Part shown: positions 8,588-18,614 of the stretch, one piece after another | Numbering within the stretch: the first letter of the stretch is position 1 | Layout: each line of letters starts with the position of its first letter | Source of the DNA: Pseudomonadota bacterium | Lineage (GTDB): Bacteria > Pseudomonadota > Alphaproteobacteria > Acetobacterales > Acetobacteraceae | Direction of reading: 5' to 3' | DNA: 64,000 bases | Assembly (NCBI GenBank): GCA_021815825.1 | Contig: JAKAZO010000003.1 | Location: 23,587-87,586, forward strand | Translations under genes and position numbers: made by a program | Notes under the pieces: generated by a model | What the model saw: only the letters and a program-made list of their open reading frames with translations | Told to the model about the DNA's origin: nothing | The model's database searches: none

Positions 8588-9501
8588 GCCGCCGCCGCCG
8601 CCATGACCAGACGCTCCGCTTCCGCCAGCACCATTTCGACGGACAGATCCACCATGCGGCCGGTGCGCGCCTGCGCGATGGAGGTGCATCGGCCTGCCGG
8701 GGCGTACTGGTCCGCCGGCGTCGGGCCGAACAGGCCGAGGGTCGGCGCCCCTGCGGCGGCGGCGAGGTGCATCAGCCCGGAATCGTTGCCGACGAACAGC
8801 ACCGATCGCTGCAGACAGGCCGCCGCCTCGGCCAGGCTCAGCCGACCGACGAGGTCGATCGCGTCCGGCAGCCGTTCGAGCAGCGGCGCCGCCATCGCCC
8901 GCTCCACCTCGCCAGGGCCGCCAAGAATCGCGGCACGGGCACCGGCCAGCGGCCCGGCGGCGAGACGTTCGTAGAGCGCGGCGAAGCGCTCTGCCGGCCA
9001 GACCTTCTCCGCCCAGTTCGCGGTCGGCGCCAACGCGATCACCGGCCCGCCCGCGGGGCCAAGCAGCACCTGCGCGCGCGCGCGATCGGCGGGCGCAGTC
9101 CAGGCGACCGGCAAGGGCGGCGGGTCGAGATTCAGGATAGCCGCGAGCTGAGCCGTCTTGTGCCCCGTCCTCGGCCGCATCACCGCCCGCCGCCGCGTCC
9201 GCAGCAGCCATGCGAGCGCCGAGCCGCGAATGTCGACCACGAGGTCCCACCAGGTCGTCGCCGTCATCCGCCACAGATCGAGCCAGTGCAGGCCGCCGCG
9301 CCGCTTGTCCATGGCGATGACCCGCTCGCATCGTGGCATCCGGGCGAACACACCCTCGGCGACGAGGCCGCAGACGATGGTGAAACGCGCCTCCGGCTCG
9401 GTGCGCAGGAGATGGTCGAGGAGCCCGGTCGAGAGCACGGCGTCGCCGATCCGGCTCGAGGTGATGAACAGGATGCGACGCGGTCTCATGCCCGGCGCCA
9501 T
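8584..9501 (-). CDS. Glycosyltransferase family 9 (heptosyltransferase-like)
   Basis: A 305-aa GT9 protein, the family of ADP-heptose:LPS heptosyltransferases that build the inner core at the cytoplasmic face. Seen: ILFITSSRIGDAVLSTGLLD at the N-terminus, a DIRGSALAWLLRTRRR segment, APTANWAEKVWPAERFAAL around the donor site, and FVGNDSGLMHLAAAAGAPTLGLFGPT, the typical GT9 C-terminal motif. The start at 9501 has GGAG 6 nt upstream; 9489 is an alternative. It lies 28 bp after the NRAMP-like gene. Which heptosyltransferase it is (WaaC, F or Q type) cannot be decided. Confidence 0.88.
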   Translation of the reverse strand: MAPGMRPRRILFITSSRIGDAVLSTGLLDHLLRTEPEARFTIVCGLVAEGVFARMPRCERVIAMDKRRGGLHWLDLWRMTATTWWDLVVDIRGSALAWLLRTRRRAVMRPRTGHKTAQLAAILNLDPPPLPVAWTAPADRARAQVLLGPAGGPVIALAPTANWAEKVWPAERFAALYERLAAGPLAGARAAILGGPGEVERAMAAPLLERLPDAIDLVGRLSLAEAAACLQRSVLFVGNDSGLMHLAAAAGAPTLGLFGPTPADQYAPAGRCTSIAQARTGRMVDLSVEMVLAEAERLVMAAAAA

Positions 9502-9529
9502 AGCATGCTCCGCCGCCCGGCGCATCGGC

Positions 9530-10840
9530 TCAGGCGCCCTGGAGCAGGGTGATGAGAAGCGCCGCGGCACCGGCCGCCATCACCAGCGTGGTCAGCCAAC
9601 CGAGCGCAGCAAGTCCCGGCGTGAGCGCAAGCGCGCCCATCACCGCCTTGCGCGAAGCGATACGCATCATCGCCACCAGCACCGGCACCGAGACCACCCC
9701 GTTGAGGAGGGCACTGAGGAGCAGGGCGCGGATCGGGTTGACGCCGAGCGCAACCAGCGCGGCGCCGAGCGCCGTCGCGATCACGATCGCCGCATAGAAG
9801 CCGGGCGCCTCGGACGGCGCGTGGGCCAGGCCGGCAGGCCAGCCGCGCGCCTCGGCCAGCGCGAAGGCGGCAGACCCGGCCAGCATCGGCACCGCCAACA
9901 GCCCCGTGCCGATGATGCCAAGGGCGAAGGCGAGCCCGGCGAGATCGCCGGCCACCGGGCGCAGCGCCGCCGCGGCGTCGGCCGAGGACGCGATCGTGGT
10001 GATCCCCGCCGGGTGCAGCGTCGCGGCGCAGGTGAGCACAACGGCGTAGCCGACCACGGCGGCGACCGCCATGCCAGCCCAGCTGTCGAGCCGTATCCGG
10101 CGTCCCTCCGCCGCCCACCCCGCCAACGCGGGCAGCAGGCGCGCCCGGTCCGCCTCGAGCGAGGACTGCCAGACCAGCAGATAGGGGCTGATGGAGGTGC
10201 CGAGAACCGCGACCAGAATGCCGACCGCGGCCGAGGTCCCCGGCAGCGAGGGCAGGAGACTGGCGCGCAGCACCGTCACCCAGGGAATCGCGAGCCACGC
10301 GGGCACAATCAGATAGAGAACGAGCGCCAGCGCGGTCCATTTGACGGCCCGCACATAGCGGCGATAGCGCAACCGCAGCAGCAGACCCGCGCAGAGCACC
10401 GCGAAGGCGGGGGCGTACAGGAGCTGCGGGCCACCGATCAGCAGGTGGACCGCGTCCGCCATGGCGGCGAGGTCGGCACCGAGATTGGCGATGTTCGCCA
10501 CCGCCACGCCGAGCGCGATGGCGAGACCGAACGGGCGCGGCGTGTGGCGCGTGATCGCACCAACCAGGCCGATCCCGGCGGCGCGGCCGATCCGCGCACT
10601 GATCTCCTGGCTCGCGGCCATCAGTGGGTAACAGAGGGGCAGCATCCAGGCGGCCTGGTAGCCAAGTGCCGCTCCTGCCTGGGAATAGGTGGCGATCCCG
10701 GACGGATCGTCGTCCGCCGCTCCGCTCACCAGACCGGGCCCCAGCAGTCCGGTCAGCGGCCTCGGCGCATGGCCGGGCTCGGATAAAGCAGCTGAACGAG
10801 CCCCTCGCGCCCCGCGCAAAGAGCTCGTTCGCCAGGACAC
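9530..10840 (-). CDS. NRAMP-related divalent metal transporter
   Basis: A 436-aa inner-membrane protein with about 11 hydrophobic helices. TM1 reads GPGLVSGAADDDPSGIATYS, which keeps the Asp-Pro of the NRAMP metal site, but the canonical DPGN is DPSG. In the helix expected to carry the second half-site the usual MPH is replaced by SPY (GTSISPYLLVWQSS). This places it among NRAMP-related proteins and makes Mn/Fe selectivity uncertain. The start is a GTG at 10840, 11 bp after the stop of the FAD subunit gene; no strong ribosome-binding site is visible. Confidence 0.8.
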   Translation of the reverse strand: MSWRTSSLRGARGARSAALSEPGHAPRPLTGLLGPGLVSGAADDDPSGIATYSQAGAALGYQAAWMLPLCYPLMAASQEISARIGRAAGIGLVGAITRHTPRPFGLAIALGVAVANIANLGADLAAMADAVHLLIGGPQLLYAPAFAVLCAGLLLRLRYRRYVRAVKWTALALVLYLIVPAWLAIPWVTVLRASLLPSLPGTSAAVGILVAVLGTSISPYLLVWQSSLEADRARLLPALAGWAAEGRRIRLDSWAGMAVAAVVGYAVVLTCAATLHPAGITTIASSADAAAALRPVAGDLAGLAFALGIIGTGLLAVPMLAGSAAFALAEARGWPAGLAHAPSEAPGFYAAIVIATALGAALVALGVNPIRALLLSALLNGVVSVPVLVAMMRIASRKAVMGALALTPGLAALGWLTTLVMAAGAAALLITLLQGA

Positions 10841-10851
10841 AGCCCGTCAGC

Positions 10852-11649
10852 TCAGCCGGCTGCGGCGATCGCCCGCTTCGCCATCACGGTGATGAGGTGC
10901 GCGCGATATTCGGCGCTGCCATGGATGTCGCCGTTGAGATCGGCAGCCGAGGTCTTGATCGCCGCCACCGCGTCGGGCGACCAGGATGCGGTCAGCGCCG
11001 CCTCCATCGCCGTCTGGCGGAACACGCCGTTTTGACCCGCGCCCGTCACCGCGACGCGGACCCCGGCCACCCCCTTGGCAACGAACACGCCAACCAGCGC
11101 AAAACGCGAGGCCGGCTGGTTGAATTTGGCATAGGCGGATTTCTCCACGGGCAGCGGGAACGAGACCGAGGTGATGATCTCCCCAGGCTCCAGCGCTGTG
11201 CTGAACATACCCTGGAAGAAATCGTCCGCCGCGATACGCCGCTTGTTGGTGATGATCGTGGCGCCGAGCGCGAGGACGGCCGAGGGATAGCAGGCGGCCG
11301 GATCGTTGTTGGCCAGCGAGCCGCCGATAGTGCCGCGATGGCGCACCTGGTTGTCGCCGATGCCGCCGGCAAGCGCGGCGAGGCCCGGGATGGCACGGCG
11401 CACATCGGCCGAACCCGCCACCGCGGCGTGACGGGTCGTCGCGCCGATCACCAGCGCATTGCCGGACAGGCTGATGCCAGCCAAGCCGAGTCCGGCGAGA
11501 TCGACCACCTTCGAGGGCTTGTTCAGCCGCTGCTTCAGCACCGGGATGAAGGTCTGTCCGCCGGCGAGCGCCTTGGCGTCGACGTCGGAGCCGAGCAGCG
11601 CGACCGCATCGGCAACGCTCGTCGGACGGTGATAGGTGAAATCATACAT
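10852..11649 (-). CDS. Molybdenum hydroxylase FAD-binding medium subunit (CoxM-like)
   Basis: A 265-aa subunit of the xanthine oxidase / CO dehydrogenase family that passes electrons from the iron-sulfur subunit through FAD. It has the FAD motifs AGGQTFIPVLKQRL (about residues 29-42) and TIGGSLANNDPAACYPS (about residues 107-123). It sits 12 bp after the large subunit gene and completes an S-L-M set (14151-14648, 11662-14040, 10852-11649). The order S, L, M differs from the M-S-L order of classical cox operons. The substrate is unknown (see the large subunit). Confidence 0.92.
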   Translation of the reverse strand: MYDFTYHRPTSVADAVALLGSDVDAKALAGGQTFIPVLKQRLNKPSKVVDLAGLGLAGISLSGNALVIGATTRHAAVAGSADVRRAIPGLAALAGGIGDNQVRHRGTIGGSLANNDPAACYPSAVLALGATIITNKRRIAADDFFQGMFSTALEPGEIITSVSFPLPVEKSAYAKFNQPASRFALVGVFVAKGVAGVRVAVTGAGQNGVFRQTAMEAALTASWSPDAVAAIKTSAADLNGDIHGSAEYRAHLITVMAKRAIAAAG

Positions 11650-11661
11650 CGTGCTGCTCCG

Positions 11662-14040
11662 TTATTCCGCGGCCATGCGAGGCGCGCCGGCCTGCAGGAT
11701 CGACCAGATTTTCTGTGATGTCGCCGGCATGTCGAGATGGCGGACGCCGTATGCGTCGAGCGCGTTGACGATGGCGTTGATGACCGCCGGCGGGCTGCCG
11801 ATGGCGCCGACCTCGCCCACCCCCTTCACCCCGAGCGGGTTATGGGTGCAGAGCGTGCTCTCCGTTCCGACATGGATGTTCGGGATGTTGTCCGCCCGCG
11901 GCATGGTGTAGTCCATGAAGGAGCCGGAGACGATCTGCCCGCCTGCATCGTAGCCGGCCTGTTCGAGCAGCGCCTGGCCGATCCCCTGAGCCACTCCGCC
12001 ATGTACCTGGCCCTCGACGATCATCGGGTTGATGACGCGGCCGATATCGTCCACGGCGGTGAAGTTCACGACGCGGACCACGCCAGTCTCGCGATCGATC
12101 TCGACCTCGGCGACATGGCAGCCGCCGGGGAAGGTGAAGTTCTTCGGGTCGTAGAACGCCGTCTCATCGAGGCCCGGCTCCAGCTCCTCGATCGGGTAGT
12201 TGTGCGGGACATAGGCGGTCAGCGCGATCTCGCCGAACGTCTTGGATTTATCGGTTCCGGCGACGGAGAATTTGCCGTCCTTGAACTCGATGTCGTCGAC
12301 CGAGGCTTCCAGGAGATGGGCGGCGATGCGTTTGCCCTTGGCGACGATCTTGTCCATCGCCTTGACCAGCGCCGAACCACCGACCGCGATCGAGCGGCTG
12401 CCGTAGGTGCCCATGCCGAACGGAATGCGCGCGGTATCGCCGTGCACCACGTCCACCTGCGACACCGGCACACCGAGCTGATCGGCGACGACCTGGGCGA
12501 ACGTCGTCTCGTGGCCCTGACCATGGCTGTGCGTGCCGGTGAACACGGTGATGCTGCCGGTCGGGTTCACCCGCACATTGGCGACCTCGTAGAGGCCGGC
12601 ACGGGCGCCGAGCGCGCCGGCGACCGCCGAGGGCGCGATGCCACAGGCTTCGAGATAGGTCGAAATGCCGATCCCGCGCAGCTTGCCCTGCGCCGCCGCC
12701 GCCTGTCGGCGCGCCGGGAAGCCGGCATAGTCGGCCGCTTTCAGCGCCGCAGCGAGCGTGGTCTCGTAATCGCCGCTGTCATATTGGAGGGCAACCGGGG
12801 TCTGGTACGGGAAGGCATTGGCCGGGATGAAATTCCTGCGCCGGAGTTCGATCCGATCGATGCCGGTGTCGTGGGCGATGGCATCGACCAGACGCTCGAG
12901 CAGGAACGTCGCCTCCGGCCGCCCAGCGCCGCGATAGGCGTCCACCGGCACGGTGTTGGTGAATACCGCCTTCACTTCGGCATAGATCACCGGAGTCTTG
13001 TAAACGCCGGCGAGCAGCGTGGCGTAGAGATACGTCGGCACAGCCGGGGCGAAGGTCGAGAGATAGGCCCCCATGTTGGCCAGCGTGCTGACCCTGAGCG
13101 CCAGGAAATGCCCCTCGGCGTCGAGGGCCATCTCGGCGGTGCTGACATGGTCGCGGCCATGCGCATCCGACATGAAGCTCTCGGAGCGTTCGGCGGTCCA
13201 TTTCACCGGCCGCTTGAGCTTGCCGGCGGCCCAGGTGACGAGGGCCTCCTCGGCATAGTGATAGATTTTCGACCCGAACCCGCCGCCGACGTCGGGCGCC
13301 ACGACGCGGAGCTGATGCTCCGGGATATGCAGCACGAACGCGCCCATCAGCAGCCGAATCACGTGGGGATTCTGGCTCGTGGTGTAGAGCGTGTAGTTGC
13401 CGGCGACGTCGCACTCCCCGATCGCGGCGCGCGGCTCCATCGCATTCGGCACCAGGCGGTTGTTGGTGAGGTCGAGCCTGACCACCCGCGCCGCGCCCGC
13501 GAAGGCGGCGTCCACCGCCGCCTTGTCGCCGATCTGCCAGTCATAGCAGAGATTTCCCGGCGCTTCGTCGTGCACCACGGCAGCGCCGGGCTTGAGCGCG
13601 TCCAGCACCGAAGCCGTTCCGGGCAGGTCCTCGTAGTCGATCTCGATCAGCTCGGCGGCATCCTTCGCCTGCTGGCGGGTCTCCGCCAGCACGGCGACGA
13701 CCGGGTCGCCGACATGGCGGACTTTGCCCTGCGCCAGCACCGGATGCGGCGGCTCGGCCATCGGCGAGCCGTCCTTGTTGTGGATCTGCCACCCGCACGG
13801 CAGGCCGCCGATGCCGTCGGCGGCGAAATCGGCCCCGGTATAGACGGCGACGACCCCCGCGGCCGCCGCGGCGGCCGCGGTATCGATACGAAGGATGCGC
13901 GCATGGGGCCGATCAGAGCGCTTGAAATAGGCATAGACCTGTCCGGGGCGATTGATGTCGTCCACGTAATTGCCGCGCCCGGCAAGAAAGCGCCCGTCTT
14001 CCTTGCGCTTCACGGCGGCGCCGATGCCCTCGAAACCCAT
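11662..14040 (-). CDS. Molybdenum hydroxylase large subunit, form II CoxL-like
   Basis: A 792-aa catalytic subunit that binds the molybdopterin cytosine dinucleotide cofactor. The active-site loop reads AYRGAGRPE, the form II signature. Form I CO dehydrogenases have AYXCSFR with a Cys bound to Cu, so CO oxidation is unlikely to be its main role. The C-terminal [13 protein letters not shown] carries the catalytic Glu. Gln/Gly-rich cofactor loops ([15 protein letters not shown]) and a GGGFGSK motif are present. Form II enzymes are known or suspected hydroxylases of purines, N-heterocycles, aldehydes or similar compounds. It begins 110 bp after the iron-sulfur subunit gene. Confidence 0.92.
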   Translation of the reverse strand: MGFEGIGAAVKRKEDGRFLAGRGNYVDDINRPGQVYAYFKRSDRPHARILRIDTAAAAAAAGVVAVYTGADFAADGIGGLPCGWQIHNKDGSPMAEPPHPVLAQGKVRHVGDPVVAVLAETRQQAKDAAELIEIDYEDLPGTASVLDALKPGAAVVHDEAPGNLCYDWQIGDKAAVDAAFAGAARVVRLDLTNNRLVPNAMEPRAAIGECDVAGNYTLYTTSQNPHVIRLLMGAFVLHIPEHQLRVVAPDVGGGFGSKIYHYAEEALVTWAAGKLKRPVKWTAERSESFMSDAHGRDHVSTAEMALDAEGHFLALRVSTLANMGAYLSTFAPAVPTYLYATLLAGVYKTPVIYAEVKAVFTNTVPVDAYRGAGRPEATFLLERLVDAIAHDTGIDRIELRRRNFIPANAFPYQTPVALQYDSGDYETTLAAALKAADYAGFPARRQAAAAQGKLRGIGISTYLEACGIAPSAVAGALGARAGLYEVANVRVNPTGSITVFTGTHSHGQGHETTFAQVVADQLGVPVSQVDVVHGDTARIPFGMGTYGSRSIAVGGSALVKAMDKIVAKGKRIAAHLLEASVDDIEFKDGKFSVAGTDKSKTFGEIALTAYVPHNYPIEELEPGLDETAFYDPKNFTFPGGCHVAEVEIDRETGVVRVVNFTAVDDIGRVINPMIVEGQVHGGVAQGIGQALLEQAGYDAGGQIVSGSFMDYTMPRADNIPNIHVGTESTLCTHNPLGVKGVGEVGAIGSPPAVINAIVNALDAYGVRHLDMPATSQKIWSILQAGAPRMAAE

Positions 14041-14150
14041 CGTCGATCTCCCTGATCGGCCGACGTCTGGCGCCGGCCTCGTTCTGTGCGCCTATCTTGC
14101 TGTGCGCTAACTCTTTCGGTGCGCTCGTCAGCCCGGGCGAAGCGGCGGAC

Positions 14151-14648
<498 letters not shown>

Positions 14649-14762
14649 CGTCTCTCCCTTTCCAGAAGCCTCGCACGCCCGGCGCACGCGGCCATCGTCC
14701 GCCCGAGCACGGATTTCGGGCCCACTGTGGCGAGGGATGCCCGTCGCGGTCAAGCCGGCCGG

Positions 14763-15761
14763 TCAGCCCCGGGGCGGAGCGATATCAAAATGGCACGCCG
14801 AGCCATGCCCCTCGCCGACCAGCCGCAGCGCCGGCGCCTCCACGCGGCAGCGCTCGACGGCAAACGGGCAGCGCGTGTGGAACCGGCACCCCGATGGCGG
14901 CGCGAGCGGGCTCGGCACATCGCCGCCAAGGACGATGCGCCGGCGGGTCGCCGTCGGATCCGGCACCGGCACCGAGGACAGCAGCGCCCGCGTATAGGGA
15001 TGGTGCGGTGCGGCGAAAAGGGCCGCGCGCGGCGCAGTTTCGACGATGCGCCCAAGATACATCACCGCCACGCGATGCGTCAGATGCTCGACCACGGCGA
15101 GGTCGTGGCTGATGAACAGCAAGGCGAGGCCGAGCCGGTCCTGCAGATCGGCGAGCAGGTTGATGATTTGCGCCTTCACCGAGACATCGAGCGCCGAAAC
15201 CGCCTCGTCGCAGACGATCAGCTCGGGCTCGGTGGCGAGCGCGCGCGCGATGCCGATACGCTGGCGCTGGCCGCCGGAGAATTCGTGCGGCCGGCGCCCC
15301 AGCGCCTCACGCGCCAGGCCAACCGCATCAGCCAGCTGCCCGAGGCGCTCGGCCCGCGCCGCCCTGCCGTGGACGAGGCCGAAATTGCGCAGCGGCTCGG
15401 CCAGGATCTCGCCGACCGTCAGGCGGGGATTAAGGCTCGAGAACGGGTCCTGGAACACCACCTGGATGCGCCGGCGCAACGGGCGCAGCCGATGCTCGGG
15501 CAGATCGTCGATTCGCTGCCCATCGAGCCGGATCTCGCCCGCGGTCGGCGTGATGAGGCGCAGGATCGCCCGCCCGACGGTCGATTTGCCGCAGCCACTC
15601 TCGCCGACGAGGGAGAGCGTTTCGCCGCGGGAGACAGTAAAGCTGACGCCATCGACCGCAGCCAGCGCCGCGTGACCGAAGCCGAACCGTCCGGCCCGCA
15701 CCAGGAATTCCTTGCGCAGATCCTGAACGTCGAGCAGCGGCGCGGTCATCGGGGCCGTCAT
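14763..15761 (-). CDS. Dipeptide/oligopeptide ABC transporter ATP-binding protein (DppF/OppF type)
   Basis: A 332-aa cytoplasmic ATPase. Walker A is GESGCGKST, the signature is [15 protein letters not shown], Walker B is [12 protein letters not shown] and the H-loop is [10 protein letters not shown]. The C-terminal Opp/Dpp extension has [14 protein letters not shown], the Cys cluster that holds a [4Fe-4S] in some members. Its ATG overlaps the stop of the DppD-type gene by 4 bp (ATGA). With 15758-20198 it forms a full peptide-family importer. Confidence 0.93.
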   Translation of the reverse strand: MTAPMTAPLLDVQDLRKEFLVRAGRFGFGHAALAAVDGVSFTVSRGETLSLVGESGCGKSTVGRAILRLITPTAGEIRLDGQRIDDLPEHRLRPLRRRIQVVFQDPFSSLNPRLTVGEILAEPLRNFGLVHGRAARAERLGQLADAVGLAREALGRRPHEFSGGQRQRIGIARALATEPELIVCDEAVSALDVSVKAQIINLLADLQDRLGLALLFISHDLAVVEHLTHRVAVMYLGRIVETAPRAALFAAPHHPYTRALLSSVPVPDPTATRRRIVLGGDVPSPLAPPSGCRFHTRCPFAVERCRVEAPALRLVGEGHGSACHFDIAPPRG

Positions 15762-16753
15762 GCCGGGGCCGCCGCGTGGTGGCAGGCGACGGCATGGCCC
15801 GCCTGGAGTTCACGTACCCCCGGTGCAACGCGGCGGCAAAGCTCGGTCGCGATCGGGCAGCGCGGGGCGAAGGCGCAGCCAGGCTGCGGCGCGATCAGGC
15901 TCGGCACCTGGCCGGGAATCTCCGCCAGCCGCTCCCGCCGCCCCGAAAGCGTCGCGCCGAGCCGCGGCAGCGCGCCGAGCAGGCCGCGCGTGTAGGGGTG
16001 CAGCGGCGCGGCGAAGAGCGCCGCCACCGGCGCCTCCTCCACCTTGCGGCCGGCATACATCACCACCACCCGCTGGGCCATTTCGGCAACCACTCCGAGA
16101 TCGTGGGTGATGAGCAGGATCGCCGAGCCCAGCCGGGTCTTCAGCCCGCGCATCAGATCCAGGATCTGCGCCTGGATCGTCACGTCGAGCGCCGTCGTCG
16201 GCTCGTCGGCGATCAGCAGCTTGGGATTGCAGGCGAGCGCGAGCGCGATCATCACCCGCTGGCGCATGCCGCCCGAAAGCTGGTGAGGGTAGTCATGCAC
16301 GCGCCGCTCCGGCGCCGGAATGCCGACGAGGGTCAGCATCTCCGCCGCCCGCGCCAGCGCCGCACGGGAGCCAAGTCCCTGATGCAGCCGCACCGTCTCG
16401 CCGATCTGCCGGCCGACGGTGAGCACCGGGTTGAGCGAGGTCATCGGCTCCTGAAAAATCATCCCGATCTCGCCGCCGCGCAGCCGGCGCATCTCGCCCT
16501 CGGGCAGCGCCAGCAGATCCCGCCCGCCGAAGCGGATGGCGCCACCGATCCGTCCCGGCGGGTCCGGAATCAGCCGCAGCAGGGAGAGCGCGGTGACCGA
16601 TTTGCCGCAGCCGCTCTCCCCGACCAACGCCACCGTCTCGCCGGCCTCGACGGCGAAGGAAAGGCCCTGCACCGCGCGCACCACGCCGGCCGGCGTGCCG
16701 AAATGCACCTGCAGACGCTCGACCTCGAGCAGCCGGGATCCGTGCGCTGGCAT
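15758..16753 (-). CDS. Dipeptide/oligopeptide ABC transporter ATP-binding protein (DppD/OppD type)
   Basis: A 331-aa ATPase, the pair partner of the DppF-type protein. Seen: [79 protein letters not shown], and the C-terminal [14 protein letters not shown]ys cluster. It begins 7 bp after the DppC-type permease gene, so it belongs to one operon. Confidence 0.93.
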   Translation of the reverse strand: MPAHGSRLLEVERLQVHFGTPAGVVRAVQGLSFAVEAGETVALVGESGCGKSVTALSLLRLIPDPPGRIGGAIRFGGRDLLALPEGEMRRLRGGEIGMIFQEPMTSLNPVLTVGRQIGETVRLHQGLGSRAALARAAEMLTLVGIPAPERRVHDYPHQLSGGMRQRVMIALALACNPKLLIADEPTTALDVTIQAQILDLMRGLKTRLGSAILLITHDLGVVAEMAQRVVVMYAGRKVEEAPVAALFAAPLHPYTRGLLGALPRLGATLSGRRERLAEIPGQVPSLIAPQPGCAFAPRCPIATELCRRVAPGVRELQAGHAVACHHAAAPA

Positions 16754-16760
16754 CAGACGA

Positions 16761-17672
16761 CTACAGCTTCCGCGCCAGGCGCGGATCGAGCGCGTCGCGC
16801 AGCCCGTCGCCGAGCAGGTTCACCGCCAGCACCGTGACCGAGAGAAAGGCGGCGGGAAAGAACACGAGGTAGGGCTTCACCTGCCAGAGCGCCCGACCCT
16901 CCGCCATGATATTGCCCCAGGACGGAATGATCGGCGGCGTTCCGGCGCCGATGAAGGAGAGGATCGCCTCGGTGATCATCGCCGAGGCACAGATATAGGT
17001 CGCCTGCACGCTGAGCGGGGCCAACGTGTTGGGCAGAATGTGGCGCAGGATGATCATCGGCGAGCGCGTCCCCGCGGCGACCGCCGCCTCGACATAGGGC
17101 AACTCACGCAGCCCCAGCACCACCCCGCGCACCAGACGGGCAACGCGCGGCACCTCGGCGATGGTGATGGCGATGACGACGTTGCGCACCGAGCCGCGGG
17201 TCAGCGCCATCAGCGCGATCGCCAGCAGGATGGAGGGAATCGACATCAGCCCATCCATCACCCGCATCAGCAACGCGTCCAGCCAGCGCAGGAACCCACC
17301 GGCCAGGCCGATGGCGGTGCCGAGGAGCGAGGCCAGTACAGCGACCGCGAATCCAACGACCAGCGAGACCCGCGCGCCGTAGATCACCCGCGAATACACG
17401 TCCCGCCCGAGCATGTCGGTGCCGAACCAGTACATCGCCGAGGGTGGACGCAAGCGCCGCGCCGGGGCGAGCGCTGTGGGATCGACGGTGCCGAGCACCG
17501 GTGCGAGCACCGCAATCGCGATCATGACCGCGACCAGCGCGCCGCCGGCGGCGATCCCGGGATGGCGATGGATGAAACCGCGAACCGCGCCGCGTCGGCG
17601 TGGCGGAGACAGCAGCTCGGCCAGCGCCTCCGCCGGCACCTCGCCCGCATCGCCCAGCAGCCGCGCGCTCAA
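16761..17672 (-). CDS. Peptide-family ABC transporter permease (DppC type)
   Basis: A 303-aa inner-membrane permease with an N-terminal helix ([20 protein letters not shown]), the Dpp/Opp motif [19 protein letters not shown] and five further helices. The coupling loop [20 protein letters not shown] contacts the ATPases. The start is a TTG whose last bases overlap the stop of the DppB-type gene (TTGA), a case of tight coupling with a rare start codon. Confidence 0.9.
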   Translation of the reverse strand: MSARLLGDAGEVPAEALAELLSPPRRRGAVRGFIHRHPGIAAGGALVAVMIAIAVLAPVLGTVDPTALAPARRLRPPSAMYWFGTDMLGRDVYSRVIYGARVSLVVGFAVAVLASLLGTAIGLAGGFLRWLDALLMRVMDGLMSIPSILLAIALMALTRGSVRNVVIAITIAEVPRVARLVRGVVLGLRELPYVEAAVAAGTRSPMIILRHILPNTLAPLSVQATYICASAMITEAILSFIGAGTPPIIPSWGNIMAEGRALWQVKPYLVFFPAAFLSVTVLAVNLLGDGLRDALDPRLARKL

Positions 17673-18610
17673 TAGCGGATCCTCGGATCAAACACGGTGT
17701 ATAACAGATCGACCAGCAGGTTGATCACCACGTAGGCGAAACTGAACAGCAGCACGACGCCCTGGATCACCGGATAGTCGCGCCGCAGGATCGCATCCAC
17801 CGTCAGCCGGCCTAATCCGGGGATGGCGAAGACGCTCTCGGTCACCACCGCGCCGCCGATCAGCAGCGCCACGCCAAGCCCGACGACGGTGACGATCGGC
17901 ACCGCCGCATTCTTCAGCGCATGGACAAACAGCACCGCACCCCGCCCGAGCCCTTTGGCGCGCGCGGTACGGATATAATCCTGCGACAGCACTTCCAGCA
18001 TACTCGCCCGCGTGATGCGCGCGATGAGCGCGATGTAGATGCCCCCCAACGTCGCCGCCGGCAGGATCAGCGCGCGTAGAAACGGCCAGAACCCGCCCGC
18101 GAGCGGCACGTAGCCCTGGACCGGGAACCAGTCGAGACGCAGGGCGAAGACGTAGGCGAGCACATAGCCGATGACAAAGACCGGGGTGGAGAAGCCGAGC
18201 ACCGCGAACAGCATCACCCCCCGATCCACCAGGCTGCCCTGCCGCGCGGCAGCAAGCACGCCGAGCGGCACCGCGATCAGGAGCGAGACGACGAGCGTGA
18301 GCAGCATCAGCGACAGCGTCGGCTCGATGCGCTGGGCGATCATGTGCCCCACGGGCAGATTGGTGAAGATCGAGGTGCCGAGATCGCCGTGTGCGATGCG
18401 CCAGGCCCATTCGCCGAAGCGGACGAGGAACGGCCGATCGAGCCCCAGCGAGGCGCGGATCAGCGCGATCTGCTCGGGGCTCGCCTGATCACCGGCGATG
18501 ATCGCCGCCGGGTCACCTGGCGCGAGATAGAGCAGCGAGAACACGAACAGGGCCACCACCCCCATCACCGGGATAGTCGCAAGCACGCGGCGGACAATGT
18601 AGCCGAGCAC
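17669..18610 (-). CDS. Peptide-family ABC transporter permease (DppB type)
   Basis: A 313-aa inner-membrane permease with six predicted helices. It starts LGYIVRRVLATIPVMGVVAL and ends with the usual [12 protein letters not shown]. The EAA-type loop reads YIRTARAKGLGRGAVLFVHA. The start codon is GTG, 4 bp after the stop of the upstream binding protein gene. Confidence 0.92.
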   Translation of the reverse strand: MLGYIVRRVLATIPVMGVVALFVFSLLYLAPGDPAAIIAGDQASPEQIALIRASLGLDRPFLVRFGEWAWRIAHGDLGTSIFTNLPVGHMIAQRIEPTLSLMLLTLVVSLLIAVPLGVLAAARQGSLVDRGVMLFAVLGFSTPVFVIGYVLAYVFALRLDWFPVQGYVPLAGGFWPFLRALILPAATLGGIYIALIARITRASMLEVLSQDYIRTARAKGLGRGAVLFVHALKNAAVPIVTVVGLGVALLIGGAVVTESVFAIPGLGRLTVDAILRRDYPVIQGVVLLFSFAYVVINLLVDLLYTVFDPRIRY

Positions 18611-18614
18611 CCGT

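Noticed and set aside
13857..13880. Perfect 24-bp GC palindrome inside the molybdenum hydroxylase gene
   Set aside because: It encodes a run of Ala residues, so GCC/GCG codon repetition explains the symmetry; no regulatory reading is needed.
11662..14040. True (form I) CO dehydrogenase
   Set aside because: The active-site loop is AYRGAGR, not AYXCSFR, so the Cu-binding Cys is missing.
11737..14055. A 772-codon open frame on the plus strand
   Set aside because: Antisense shadow of the molybdenum hydroxylase large subunit gene.
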